A stretch of 64,000 bases of DNA. Source: Prorocentrum cordatum (taxonomy: Eukaryota; Sar; Dinophyceae; Prorocentrales; Prorocentraceae). The notes below the pieces were generated by a model. It was not told where the DNA came from. It worked only from the letters and a program-made list of their open reading frames with translations, and searched no databases. The position numbers and the translations under genes are program-made. The DNA is taken from positions 82,001-146,000 of the forward strand of contig CAUYUJ010015755.1 of NCBI GenBank assembly GCA_963575745.1, read 5' to 3'. Shown here piece by piece: positions 53,311 through 62,394 of the stretch (position 1 is the stretch's first letter; the number at the start of each line of letters is the position of its first letter).

Positions 53311-53682
53311 TCGGGTCGGGCGAAAGGGGGGATTGGGAGAGGGGGGGGTACGAACTCTGCTGCAGGCAGCTGGTTTCGGCCCCACCGAGGGGCCCATGAC
53401 TCGATACACAGCCGCCTCCGGCGCCGGGTAAAACAGGGCTAGGATCGGGATAAATCGCTCCAGAGCGTTCCGCAGCGCTCTCAGAGCGTTCCGGAACGCT
53501 CTGGAGCGGCCGCGGCGCCCAATACATCCTCCAAACCCGCCGATTCTCAGAGATTTCGAGTTATCCTGATCCGATGTTGTCCCGATCTTCGCGTCGTTTT
53601 ACCGGGAGGCGCCGTGGAAATCAGCTACGCGAGCTGATTCTCAGACCCCCCCTTTGCTATCCCCCCCTGTCGCCCGACCCGA
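53311..53682. mobile_element. MITE family A, copy A6 (interrupted)
   Basis: Family A termini and core, with a 173-bp element inserted in the ggcgccgggaggcgcc palindrome. No clear flanking duplication; the left flank is a CTC microsatellite that may have expanded after insertion. Confidence 0.88.
53429..53601. mobile_element. MITE nested in A6
   Basis: Inverted ends: left taaaacagggctaggatcgg, right inverse of taaaacgacgcgaagatcgg, with gggataa/gggacaa beyond. Target duplication ccggg at 53424-53428 and 53602-53606; removing the insert restores the uninterrupted family A core. The interior holds a second palindrome cluster (agagcgttccggaacgctct). Confidence 0.9.
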
Positions 53683-53810
53683 TCGTGGGCGAAACGGATA
53701 TGTCCGCCTCCACGGCCTCGAGGGCCAGGCCACTGGGCCGCAGCCCCGCGGAGACGGGGACGCTCTCTCGCGGATGCCCGGGCGGAACGCGTCCGTGCGG
53801 CCGCGCATCT

Positions 53811-54014
53811 GGAGCCTGTTGTTTTTTTGGATTCAGGCAAGTTTACTTGCATGGCGTTCGCCCCCCCCCCCCCCCCCCCCTCGCCCCTCTTCAAGCGAAT
53901 ACTAGCGTGCAAGTGCCTTTCGACTTGCGTGATTTCCGCGCCCCCCACCCCCCTGGCTTGCTTCAGGCTCCATGCAAGTAAACTTGCCAGAGTCTAAACA
54001 AAAAAACAGGCTCC
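53811..54014. mobile_element. MITE family C, copy C2 (intact)
   Basis: Begins ggagcctgttgttttttt and ends with the inverse aaaaaaacaggctcc. Inner arms ggcaagtttacttgcatgg are perfect inverted repeats. Interior contains a C run and tcaagcgaatactagcgtgc. Compare C1 at 22345-22547. Confidence 0.9.
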
Positions 54015-54089
54015 TGCGGAATCGTGCCCGGAATCCAGACCGCCAGGGCCTGGGTATGGATGCCGTTGCCGCTCATCAGATGCTGAGGT

Positions 54090-55454
54090 TTGGGGTGCTT
54101 CGACGCAGATCAACTGACGAAGCAACAGCACACACCCATACCCATAGGGCGGTCGGAGAGGGCTATAGGTGCGTGTTGTCGGATGGGGGTCCCCGTTCGA
54201 GCGGGAGCGTTCCCCAGGGTCCGACAACCCGCACCCATACCCATAGCCAGTCCTCCTCCCAACGACCCCCCTATGGGTGTGGGTGTGTGTTGTTCGTTCG
54301 TCATCAACTGGCTGACATATGAGCTTTCGGACGCACGAATTCCTTGGATCTCCGCTAGACCCCGTGGCGGCGGCTCCGGCGCCTCCCGTGGCGCGCAGCT
54401 GGGTGTTGAGCGCGGATCCAAGAAGTCCGCGCAGAGTCCCGACAGCTTATGCTTATGTGGGTGCTCCTCCCTCCAGGAGAAGCCCCGGGCCCTTGCCAAG
54501 AAGGACATCCTCAGGCACGACCAGTTCCTGTCCCACGGCTGCCCCTTCTCCACGGCCCCCCTGAGCGAGGCGGAGTGCCGGCAGGTGCAGCCGCTCTTCG
54601 GGGGGCACTTGAACGACCCGTTTGTGGTTCGCAACAACGAGGACCCACAGGGTTGCTTCTCGTTCAGGGGGGCGTTCTATTTCAACGATCGCGCGTACGG
54701 CGGCGGCTTGCGACAAGGTCGGACCCTGTATTGCAGGAGGATCTTCCGCCAGAGATACGTCAAGCTTACCGACGGGACGTGCTCCAGATACGGTTTCGCC
54801 CCGATCGGTGTCAAGGAGCACTGCCGTGCGGCAGCCCTTGAGCTGGGACTCACCAACAGCGAGGTGCAAGCTACCGATGAGGCAAACAGGACCGAGGGCT
54901 GCTACTTTCTCCACAATTTCGAGGATGAGACCGCCAGTCTGTGGTTGGGCACGAACCCTCAGAACAAGGGCATCGGAGCGCAGGAGACGGACATGCTCCA
55001 AAGACAGCCAATCTGCGTGAAGCAGGACCCGCCTGGCAAGGACGTCAAGGACACTCCAAGCAAGAGCGTCCAGGCACTCTCGGATGCCCCCGAGTCCGAC
55101 CCGCTTGCCGCGCACGCAGCGTTGCACATCGACCTGCCCGGCCACATCGTCAGCATCGAGGGGCCGACCAATCGGTGTCCGATCGGTACAGAGGCTCTCA
55201 CCGAGGAGGACTGCAGGGCTCTCCCCGTCTCGCTGCATGGGAAGCTCCACGACCCCTTCCGCATTAGCTCCGCCGACGACCCCAAAGGATGTTTCCTTTT
55301 CTGGCAGTGGTACTACTTTAACACGCACGACACTGGCCAAGGGCGCGAAGGCCGCACGATTCTGTGCAAGCGCTTGGACACGTTGTCGTTGCACGCGCTT
55401 CGGGAAACTAAAGGAGCACCATTGTCCACAGGCGGGAGCGCATCCGTAGTTTGA
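54090..55454 (+). CDS. Cys-rich triple-repeat protein, dinoflagellate-type, function unknown
   Basis: 454-codon open frame. Residues 1 to ~112 coincide with two MITEs and are probably not native; credible protein starts about residue 118-135 (LCLCGCSSLQEKPRALAKKD) and runs to the stop at 55452-55454. Three related modules follow: module 1 from Cys151 to Cys215, module 2 from Cys231 to Cys309, module 3 from Cys363 to Cys426. Each has an N-terminal GxC/RCP motif, an ExC ten to fifteen residues later, a central (D/E)(P/A)xGC(F/Y) box (DPQGCFSF, TEGCYFLH, DPKGCFLFW) and a closing (L/I)xC(K/R). Such modules are frequent in predicted dinoflagellate proteins; their role is not established to my knowledge. 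Conserved cysteines suggest a disulfide-bonded extracytoplasmic protein, yet no signal peptide is visible, so the true start may be in an upstream exon or lost. No introns are apparent in the domain region. Confidence 0.6.
   Translation: MGCFDADQLTKQQHTPIPIGRSERAIGACCRMGVPVRAGAFPRVRQPAPIPIASPPPNDPPMGVGVCCSFVINWLTYELSDARIPWISARPRGGGSGASRGAQLGVERGSKKSAQSPDSLCLCGCSSLQEKPRALAKKDILRHDQFLSHGCPFSTAPLSEAECRQVQPLFGGHLNDPFVVRNNEDPQGCFSFRGAFYFNDRAYGGGLRQGRTLYCRRIFRQRYVKLTDGTCSRYGFAPIGVKEHCRAAALELGLTNSEVQATDEANRTEGCYFLHNFEDETASLWLGTNPQNKGIGAQETDMLQRQPICVKQDPPGKDVKDTPSKSVQALSDAPESDPLAAHAALHIDLPGHIVSIEGPTNRCPIGTEALTEEDCRALPVSLHGKLHDPFRISSADDPKGCFLFWQWYYFNTHDTGQGREGRTILCKRLDTLSLHALRETKGAPLSTGGSASVV
54107..54312. 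mobile_element. MITE-like element, family M
   Basis: Inverted ends of ~50 bp: left gatcaactgacgaagcaaca and cacacccatacccatag, right inverse of gccagttgatgacgaac and cacacccacacccatag. The interior is itself palindromic (tgtcgga...tccgaca). It lies in the 5' part of the open frame of the downstream Cys-rich gene. Confidence 0.8.
54340..54424. mobile_element. MITE-like element, family D, copy D1
   Basis: Left ttccttggatctccgctaga, right inverse of ttcttggatccgcgctcaac, with a ggcgg...cgcc-rich middle. Also within the open frame upstream of the Cys-rich domain. Confidence 0.75.
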
Positions 55455-55777
55455 TGGAATGAAATCTCGCCTTGATTCACAAAGTCATTCGGATCGTTGG
55501 CCCTCGGCTGTGTGACGCCTGATGTCCACATCGACTTCGGACAGCATGCGCTTCTGGCCTCCTCGAGCGAGTTTTGCAGCTCGGCGCCGCGCAGCTCCCG
55601 CTCTCGGTCGTGCGGTGCGGGAAGAACTCGGAGCGCTTTCGTGCGCCGTGCGTGCCATTCGATCGAGACCCTGTCCCTGGTGCTGCAGTAACTCTGGGTG
55701 CCCACCGCTCTTACCTGTCTTCTTGGGGACCTGCCGAAGTTCCCGCCCCCCCCCTCTCGCGGACGGCAGTGAAGCAG
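55455..55777. other. 3' flank of the Cys-rich gene
   Basis: No polyadenylation signal can be assigned. Frames here are short. Confidence 0.4.
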
Positions 55778-55910
55778 GAGGGGAAAAAACACACACACAC
55801 AATGAATCGCCGATCCCGAGAAAATGCGAAACAAATTGGAAGGGGGCTGGACGACGAAAACCCCAACAGTATGGAAAAAATATGGGGAATAGTTTTATCT
55901 GTGTGTCTTT
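55778..55910 (+). repeat. AT-rich dispersed repeat family T, copy T2
   Basis: gggaaaaaacacacacac, aatgaatcgccgatcccgag, then tatggggaatagttttatct. Followed by TGTGTGT-rich sequence to 56050. Confidence 0.75.
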
Positions 55911-56209
55911 CTCTGTGCGTCCGTCAGTCATCTTTATCTCTGTGTGTATCTGTTTGTGTGTGTATGTATTTGTGTGTGTATCTATCCGTGTGTATTTTTG
56001 TTGCGTGTGTAGTTCTCTGTGTGTAGGAATCGTTTTATCTGTGTGTATTTATCTGTGGGGCCCCTTCCGTGGACGCCTCCCGGGCGCTCTCCGTGCGCCG
56101 GGTGGGCCTGCCGAGGCCCCGCCCGGGGGGGCCTGCCGGGGCCGCCTCGCGGGCGCCGGCGTGCGCCGGCGGGGCCCGCCGAGTTCTCGCGGGGGCGCCG
56201 CCCGACGTC

Positions 56210-56518
56210 GGAGGCGACGAGAAGGGGCGATCATCAGGAGGGACAAAATCAGAGCCCCGAATCATCAGGGGTAACTCGGGTCAGGGCTAACTCGGGTTCC
56301 TTTTCCGGGAATCCAAACCCGAGTTACCCCGGACCCGAGTTACCCCGGATAACTCGGGCGCCCAGAGCCCCGAATCATCAGGGATAACTCGGGTCAGGGC
56401 TAACTCGGGTTCCTTTTTCGGGAATCCAAACCCGAGTTATCCCGGAACCGAGTTACCCCGGATAACTCGGGCGTCCAAGAGGCGACGAGAAGGGGCGATC
56501 ATCAGGAGGGACAAAAAC
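56210..56518 (+). repeat. Tandem duplication containing gagttaccccgg palindromes
   Basis: aggcgacgagaaggggcgat with catcaggagggacaaaa occurs at 56210 and 56481. Between them two ~115-bp units each contain taactcgggtt...aacccgagtta, so the segment can form nested hairpins. Confidence 0.85.
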
Positions 56519-56665
56519 ACACAGACACAATTCATCGTCGATTCCCTAGAAAATGTGGGAGAATATGGGCAGTGTGAGGGAAAGCAGAGCCCTAGAAAAG
56601 ATTGGAAAATATGGGAATATATATTTATTTGTGTGTATTTAGTTGTGTGTCCCAGGGCCCTTTCA
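56508..56665 (+). repeat. AT-rich dispersed repeat family T, copy T3
   Basis: aaaaacacacagacacaatt, gtcgattccctagaaaatgt, then ttatttgtgtgtatttag and gtgtgtcccagggcccttt. Confidence 0.8.
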
Positions 56666-56874
56666 TATATGTAGCCAGGGGCGCCGATGGTCTATGGTCG
56701 AGGGGCGATCAGGGGTGGACAGACCTCCTACCCTGACACGCCGATTGAGGAACTGGCCGTTTGCTGTGCGCGAGAGTGCGCCGCGGCCGTCATGTTTGCG
56801 GGTCCAGGTCCGTCGGTTTCGGTCCCGGGCCGTTTTCACTAAGGGGAGGTTTACTAAAGGGAGGTTTGTCCACC

Positions 56875-57012
56875 GCCGAGGCGAACAGCCCAGTGCATGG
56901 GGAGCAATACATGCATCCAGGGGCGCCGATGATCTATGTCTTCGACGAGGCTCCCGGGCGAAGGCGTGTAATGCCCGCCCCTGGGCTACTCGCCCCTATA
57001 TCGTCGCCGCCG
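56875..57012. mobile_element. MITE-like element, family F, copy F2
   Basis: gccgaggcgaacagcccagt at the left and gcccctgggctactcgcccc at the right are inverted. The interior matches F1 (gccgatgatctatg, aggctcccgggcgaagg, gtaatgcccgcc). Confidence 0.75.
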
Positions 57013-57156
57013 AGGATGCGGTAAAAGGCGGGAGCCACCGAGGGCTGCAGAAGCCCCTCGGGGCCCCTGCAGGGGCCATGTGGTGCCCCGAAAGGGGGCC
57101 TCTTGGGCCCGAGAAGCGCGCCCTTTCCCTCCCCCCCAGTCATCGCCCCCCTCCAT

Positions 57157-57350
57157 TATCGCAGGCCCAGGGGTTGAAACCAACGCCAAGATCGGCGGTG
57201 CGCCTCCACCGAGGGAAGAAGATCCCGATCTCGGCGATGGTGATGATGTTCTGGCCCACAAGATAGCCGAAATATTACCACCAGCACCGAAATCTGGGAT
57301 CCTCTTCCTCCTGTGGAGGCAGCCCCCTGTGTTGGGTTTGGCGGGGGACG
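57157..57350. mobile_element. Foldback MITE, family G, copy G2
   Basis: Same order as G1: ggttgaaaccaacgcc, aagatcggcggtgcgcctcc, gatctcggcgatggtgatga, ccaccagcaccgaaatc, ctcctgtggaggc, tgtgttggg. The right end is slightly truncated. Confidence 0.75.
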
Positions 57351-57910
57351 ACCCGTTCCCCTGAGAAGCCCCGGCCCGCTTCCTCCTCCTCGTCGGCCGT
57401 CGCTTCCTGCCCCCCTCCTGCATGCTGGCGCAATTCGCTGAACGGCAGCCCCGTTTTGCTGCCCCGCCAGCGCAGTGACTCTGCCTAGCCGCCGACGCAG
57501 AAGTGTTGGGGTGTTGGTGCCCCTCTCCGGGCCACCCGCTCAAGCGAAGTCCAATTCGCCCGGTGGGCGCAGCCCGTGCTGAGCTGGGCGGGCCTTGGCC
57601 CAGGTTTCGCCGGTGGTCAAGGGCTCCCACGAGGGCGCGAAGTTATTCGCGCTTCGCGCTTCGCGGTCCTCGTTCCTTCTCCCCCTCCTCCTCGTCCTCC
57701 TTTTCTCCCTTCTGGGGGGCGGCGCGAGAGCGCGAAGTTATTCGCGCTTCGCGCTTCGCGGAGCGCGAAGCGCGAAGTTGGGAGCCCTTGGTGGTGGGCG
57801 CGCGGGCCGTGGGCGCTTCTCGTGGGTGCCGCCCGTGCGCTGGGTGGGGATCTGACGAGGTTCCGCCCGGTGGGCGCTGGTTGTGGGCGCCTCGTGGGCG
57901 CCCCGTGTGC
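57351..57910. other. No gene; repeated cgcgaagttattcgcgcttc palindromes
   Basis: The motif gcgaagttattcgcgcttcg occurs at about 57636 and 57738, and is followed by further cgcgaag iterations. Long plus-strand frames through this region are chance or microsatellite-driven. Confidence 0.6.
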
Positions 57911-58062
57911 TGAGGAGGAGGAGGAAGAGGAGGAGGAGGAGGAGGAGGAGGAGGAGGAGGAGGAAGAGGAACAGGAAGAGGAGGAGGAGGAGGAGGAGGA
58001 GGAGGAGGAAGAGAAGAGGAGGAGGAGGAGGAGGAGGAGGAGGAGGAGGAGGAGGAGGAGGA
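57911..58062. repeat. (GGA)n array
   Basis: About 150 bp of GGA/AGA triplets. Confidence 0.96.
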
Positions 58063-58495
58063 GTCTGCCGAGAGTCCGCCTTGTGACGCCAGCCGCCTCG
58101 TGGGACGCACCCTGCGCCGGCCGGGTCCGCCGAGAGTTCGCCTCGCGCCGGCCGCGGGCGCCCCGCGGGCGCCCCGTGGTGCCGGCGGGGTGCGCCGAGG
58201 CTTCGCCCGGCGGGCGCGAGCGCTGTGGGGGCGCCCCGTGGTGCCGGCGGGGTCTGCCGAGGTGCCGCCGGGCGGGCGGCCGCCTGTCGTGGGCGCCTCT
58301 TGGGCGCCCCGTGCTGGGTAGTCGAAGGCCAGACTGTCAGATTGGATTGGGCCCCAAGGGCCAATCTGGCCTGGCCAAACTGGATGATTTGGGTTATTCG
58401 CCAGACTGGATTCGCGTTGGCTCCCTCGCCAGATTGCCCCCGTTTGCCAGATTGGGCTGGCGGCCGCCTGTCGTGGGCGCCTCTTTCGGGCCGGA
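58063..58495. other. GC-rich cgtgggcgcc iterations and ccagattgg motifs
   Basis: gggcgccccgtg(g/c)tg-type repeats, then a short series of ccagattg/ccagactg motifs at 58330-58465. No gene. Confidence 0.5.
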
Positions 58496-58680
58496 CGAAC
58501 GGGGGGGATTGGGAAAGGGGGGGTTACAAAATTTGCTGCACGCAGCTGGTGTCGGCCTCACCGAGGGGCCCATTCCTGGATACATAGCCGCCTCCGGCGC
58601 CGGGAGGCGCCGGGAAAATCAGCTACGGGAGCTGATTCTCAAACCCCCCCTTTGCTATCCCCCCCTTTCGCCCGACCCGA
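58496..58680. mobile_element. MITE family A, copy A7
   Basis: Intact 185-bp copy flanked by a perfect 5-bp duplication ctctt (58491-58495 and 58681-58685). The pre-insertion sequence ggcgcctcttgggcgcc is seen intact nearby at about 58297. Confidence 0.93.
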
Positions 58681-58747
58681 CTCTTGGGCGCCCCGTGCCC
58701 GGGCGTGCCGAGGTGTCGCGCGGCCGTGGGCGCCTCGCGTCAGGGAG

Positions 58748-58915
58748 GGGAAAAACACGCAGACACCATGAGTCGTCGAAGCCCCAGGAGATGTATGGGA
58801 AACTATGTGCAGTGGGGGGGGAAGACAGCAGCCCAGGAACATCTGGGACCATAGGGGGAATCCCGTTATGTTTGTGTGCATTTGTTTGTGCGTGTGTCCC
58901 AGGGCCCCTTCCTCG
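58748..58915 (+). repeat. AT-rich dispersed repeat family T, copy T4
   Basis: gggaaaaacacgcagacacc, ccaggagatgtatgggaaac, gaagacagcagcccaggaac, then catagggggaatcccgttat and gtgtgtcccagggcccctt. Confidence 0.8.
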
Positions 58916-58984
58916 TGGGAGCCCCGTGCCCCCCCGCGGGGTCTGCCGGTGTCTGGCGTGCCTCGCCTGGTGGGGGCGAGGTTC

Positions 58985-59190
58985 GAGGCTCTGGCTCTCG
59001 TCGTCGGCGTCGTCGGCGTCGTCGGCGTCGCCGTCGGCGTCGTCGGCGTCATCGGCGTCGGCGTCGGCGTCGTCGTCGTCTTCGTCGTCGTCGTCTTCGT
59101 CGCCGTCGTCATCGGCGTCGTCGTCGGCGTCGTCGGCGTCGTCGGCGTCGGCGTCGGCGTCGTCGTCGGTGTTGGCTTCGGCGTCGTCGT
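58985..59190 (+). repeat. (GTC/GGC)n low-complexity block
   Basis: cgtcggcgtcgtcggcgtcg iterations; Val/Gly or Asp-rich frames are artefacts. Confidence 0.93.
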
Positions 59191-59382
59191 CGTGCGGCCG
59201 TGGGCGCCCCGCGGGCGCCCCCGGCGCGCGCGGCGGGCCTGCCGCAGCGCTGACGGCCCCCGCGGGCCGCCCGTCGCGGGCGCCCCGCGGGTGCCCGCAG
59301 TGCGCGGGGCGGGTCTGCCGAGGTCTGGCCTGGCGGGCGGCCGGGGGCGCCCTGTGGGCGCCCCCTTCTCCTTCCTTTCTCC

Positions 59383-59477
59383 CTCCTCCTCCTCCTCCTC
59401 CCCCCTCCTCCTCCTCCTCCTCCTCCTCCTCCTCCTCTCCTCTCCTCCCTCCCTCCTCCTCCTCCTCCTCCTCCTCC
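59383..59477. repeat. (CTC)n microsatellite
   Basis: CTC runs interrupted by CCC. Confidence 0.95.
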
Positions 59478-59496
59478 CCCTCCTGTTTTGCGTCAA

Positions 59497-59693
59497 GTCG
59501 GGCCTGTCCCCCTACAGGGGGATTTTCGACGGAAAATAAAACATACCCCCGAAATAGAAAAAACAAAAAGAAAGGAAAAATGAGTCCGAAACTAGTCGGG
59601 GGACTATGTTTTGAGTATAGTTTGACCTTTTTGGCGACTTGTTTGGTTTTTTATGTTTCGTCGAAAATCCCCCTGTAGGGGGACAGGCCCGAC
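59497..59693. mobile_element. MITE family B, copy B-2
   Basis: gtcgggcctgtccccctaca at the left and the inverse at the right; ~45-bp inverted ends. Flanked by TCAA (59493-59496) and TTAA (59694-59697). Confidence 0.88.
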
Positions 59694-59940
59694 TTAAGTT
59701 TTGCGCTATGATGCGCCAACCTACTTTAGCCTTGGTCACCAGGCAGAGTTCCGAGCGCACAAAAAAAGAATAGTCTGGGGACTATTTTTTGAGTATGTTT
59801 GGCCTTTTAAACAAATATTTTAGGGTATTTTTTGTTTGTCATCGAAAATCCCCCTGTAGGGGGACAGGCCCGACTTAAGTTTTGCGCTATGATGCGCCAA
59901 CCTGCTGCAGCCTTGATCACCAGGCAGAACTCCGAGCGCC
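59694..59940 (+). repeat. Tandem partial duplication including the right half of family B
   Basis: ttaagttttgcgctatgatg through ccgagcgc occurs at 59694-59759 and again at 59875-59940. Between them lies a right-half copy of family B (59761-59874), starting with agaatagtctggggacta and ending ggcccgac. Confidence 0.88.
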
Positions 59941-60188
59941 CACAAACGTACCCCGAAGCTCGAGGGTTCTCACGTGCCGGGCCCTAGGAGACGCTGTTCT
60001 GTCGACACTGTTTCGACACTCTGTCGATACTTGTCCGGGTGCTCGAAATTGTTTCTGGGATATGGCCCTTAAGTAACGGAGGATGACGATTAATAAATGA
60101 CCGGGGGTCGTGTTCACGCGGCGGCGCCCGGGATGACGATTAGAAAGATCCGACCGCGGGCTGGAAAACTATTTTTTTACGCGTTCTT
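59941..60188. other. No gene recognised
   Basis: Contains ggatgacgattaataaatga and ggatgacgattagaaagatc as a short direct repeat around 60080-60155. Confidence 0.4.
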
Positions 60189-60386
60189 CGGGGGCGGAAA
60201 AGAGGAGGGTGATGACTAGGGGGGGGGGTGGACATCGTGGCGGGGGCCATGATATTTCCCCAGATTTCATGGCGCCCCTTCCTATTTCATTACGTCCCTG
60301 GCCCCCCCGCCGGGCCGCGCACATGCCGCCGGTCATGATTTGCACCCCCCCCTCTTGGACACCCCCCTCTTGGCCGCTCCCGAGTT
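60189..60386 (+). repeat. Direct repeat V, copy 1
   Basis: 198 bp from cgggggcggaaaagaggagg to ccgctcccgagtt. The second copy is at 61037-61232 (~95% similar by eye). They flank ~650 bp that contains two MITEs. No inverted ends. Confidence 0.85.
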
Positions 60387-60427
60387 CTCCTCCAGTCAGA
60401 CAGCTGTGCAGCAATAGCAGGAACCTA

Positions 60428-60599
60428 CTCCAGATTTCGTAATAAAGGGAGGGGGGTCTCATTTCGGGGGGGGGTCTCTTCCAGGCTATCTTGGAGGGCC
60501 TGGGGGGGCGGGGACGATGTTTTGGAGGGTTCTCCCACGGGGGAGGTCTGAAATGGCTTGTGGGTCCAGACCCCCTCCCTTTTATTATGAAATCTGGAG
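60428..60599. mobile_element. MITE-like element, family I
   Basis: ~32-bp inverted ends: left ctccagatttcgtaataaag, right inverse of ctccagatttcataataaaa, followed by ggagggggtct. TA on both sides (60426-60427, 60600-60601) could be a TA target duplication as in Tc1/mariner-type elements. Confidence 0.8.
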
Positions 60600-60730
60600 T
60601 ACTGTTTCGATCGTTCTCTCCCACTTTGGTTTCATAAGTCGTCCTCCCGCACTGCGATGGGGGCAGCAGAAGTTTTGCGGCGGGTCCGCGCCGTGCCGAC
60701 CGGCGGCGGCCCGCCGCCGGCGTTCCACTC

Positions 60731-60973
60731 TAGGCCTCCTAGGTGGGGTCGGAGCAGATGGGGTCGAAGGAGCGCGCCGCATCGCCGATGCATCGCCGAT
60801 GCGGCTCGATGTGGAGCCCGATTTGCTTCGCGTCGACGTCGCCGATTCATCGCTGACGTCGACGATGCATCGCTGGTGCATCGCCGATGCATCGCCGATG
60901 CATCGCCGATGTATCGTCGATGCGGCGCCATCCTCCGACCCCACCTACTCCGACCCCATCTAGGAGGCCTCTA
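60731..60973. mobile_element. MITE-like element, family H, copy H3 (best copy)
   Basis: Inverted ends of ~50 bp: left taggcctcctaggtggggtc, right inverse of tagaggcctcctagatgggg. The interior is an array of catcgccgatg units. This copy defines the family; H1 and H2 are more diverged. Confidence 0.8.
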
Positions 60974-61036
60974 TCCACGTCGAGCGCCGCCGCGGGCGAC
61001 CCAGAGGCGGTCGATGATGGACGGTCTGAGGTTTCC

Positions 61037-61232
61037 CGGGGGCGGAAAGGAGGGGGGTGATGACTAGGGGGGGGTGGATATCGTGGCGTGGGCCATGACG
61101 TTTTCTCAGATTTCATGGCGCCCCTTCTTATTTCATGACGTTCCTGGCCCCCCCGCTGGGCCGCGCTCATGCCGCCGGTCATGATTTGCACCCCCCCCTC
61201 TTGGACACCCCCCTCTTGGCCGCTCCCGAGTT
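61037..61232 (+). repeat. Direct repeat V, copy 2
   Basis: Second copy of 60189-60386, followed immediately by repeat S4. Confidence 0.85.
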
Positions 61233-61240
61233 TCGGAAAC

Positions 61241-61318
61241 GGCCGATGGTTCAGTGTTGAAGGCTCCCCGCGGTGTTAGAAACCATCGCCGAAGTCGGGA
61301 CAACACGAACCTGCCGTT
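61241..61318 (+). repeat. Dispersed repeat family S, copy S4
   Basis: gccgatggttcagtgttgaa, cgcggtgttagaaaccatcg, then caacacgaacctgccgt. Confidence 0.7.
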
Positions 61319-62394
61319 TTCAGATTGCATTAAGTGGCCTGCGCAGCCTTGCTTACGCCACATAGCTCAAGTGGCATACATTGCACAGCCGACCTTGAAA
61401 CACGCACACAAACATCGATTCTACCACGCTGTTTGCACCACCGTGGTTGACCACACGGCTTCTACCATACAGTCTGCACTGCATCACTTGCAGCGCGCAG
61501 AGTGCTTCACGAAGCCTGCGCTACACGGACTGCACCGCACAGTTAGCTGCCGCATCCGGAGTCCAATGACTCCCTCCTCGGGGCCCATGCTGGCGAACAT
61601 GGTATTCCTCAGCCACAGGCGAACTGCTGCAAGCGCAGAATTCGAGGCCGGCAGCGCACAGCGGATCTGTACTGCTCAGCGCGGGCAGCTCCAGGACGGT
61701 GATCGGGGCAAAGTCCCCGCAAACTCCGCGCGTGCATCCCATATCTCTTTGCATGTGAGTTTGCCTCTCCTCTTCTGGCTGGCACACTTTACTCCAAGTC
61801 GTTCTAGGCCATTTGGGACGCGTCGGTGAGCTGCTGTGACCAAATCATAATTCAATTCGGATGCATGCGCGCGAATGTGTAAAACAAGTTTACGTAGATG
61901 TGCCATAGCACCTTACGTGTAGTTTTCAATGCAGGTTTTGGTGCTGAGCGATACCATTCAGCTTCGGTCGTGCCGTTGACTGCCCAACATGACGTGCCAC
62001 TGTCCGTCGCCCATAGTTTGGACGCCGAGAGAGGAAATGTTCAACGACCCCATTCTCTTTAGCTCTGGCTCTTCCCGCATTCCTTATGAGAGCAAGCCTT
62101 CGGAACGAACCACAATGAACGAGCCTGTCTGCGCGGTGCGTGCCGAATCCGTAATCGGCCTCGCGCTGGCGCGAGATGATTTAGCTGATTGGGCTTGATT
62201 TTGGAACGCTATTTGAAAATCGGAGGCTGGGGGGTTGGAACTGAAGTGAACCCAGCGGGGAAATCGGTTTCGGTTTCGGTTCGTGTCGTGCGCGCGGGCG
62301 AGGCGAAGCTACACGAGTTCCATCCTTAGTAGAGGCCCTCTTTTGCCAAAAGGGCTGCCCCCTCGAGCGCCGGGCGTGCCCCCCGGCTGTCCCA
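61319..62394. other. Less GC-rich island, no gene recognised
   Basis: A 191-codon plus frame (61254-61829) of balanced composition crosses it, but I see no domain, membrane segment or repeat. Confidence 0.35.

Noticed and set aside
57576-59678. 700-codon plus-strand frame
   Set aside because: It runs through a GGA array, a complete family A MITE, a T-family repeat, a GTC block and a CTC array; composition-driven openness, not a gene.
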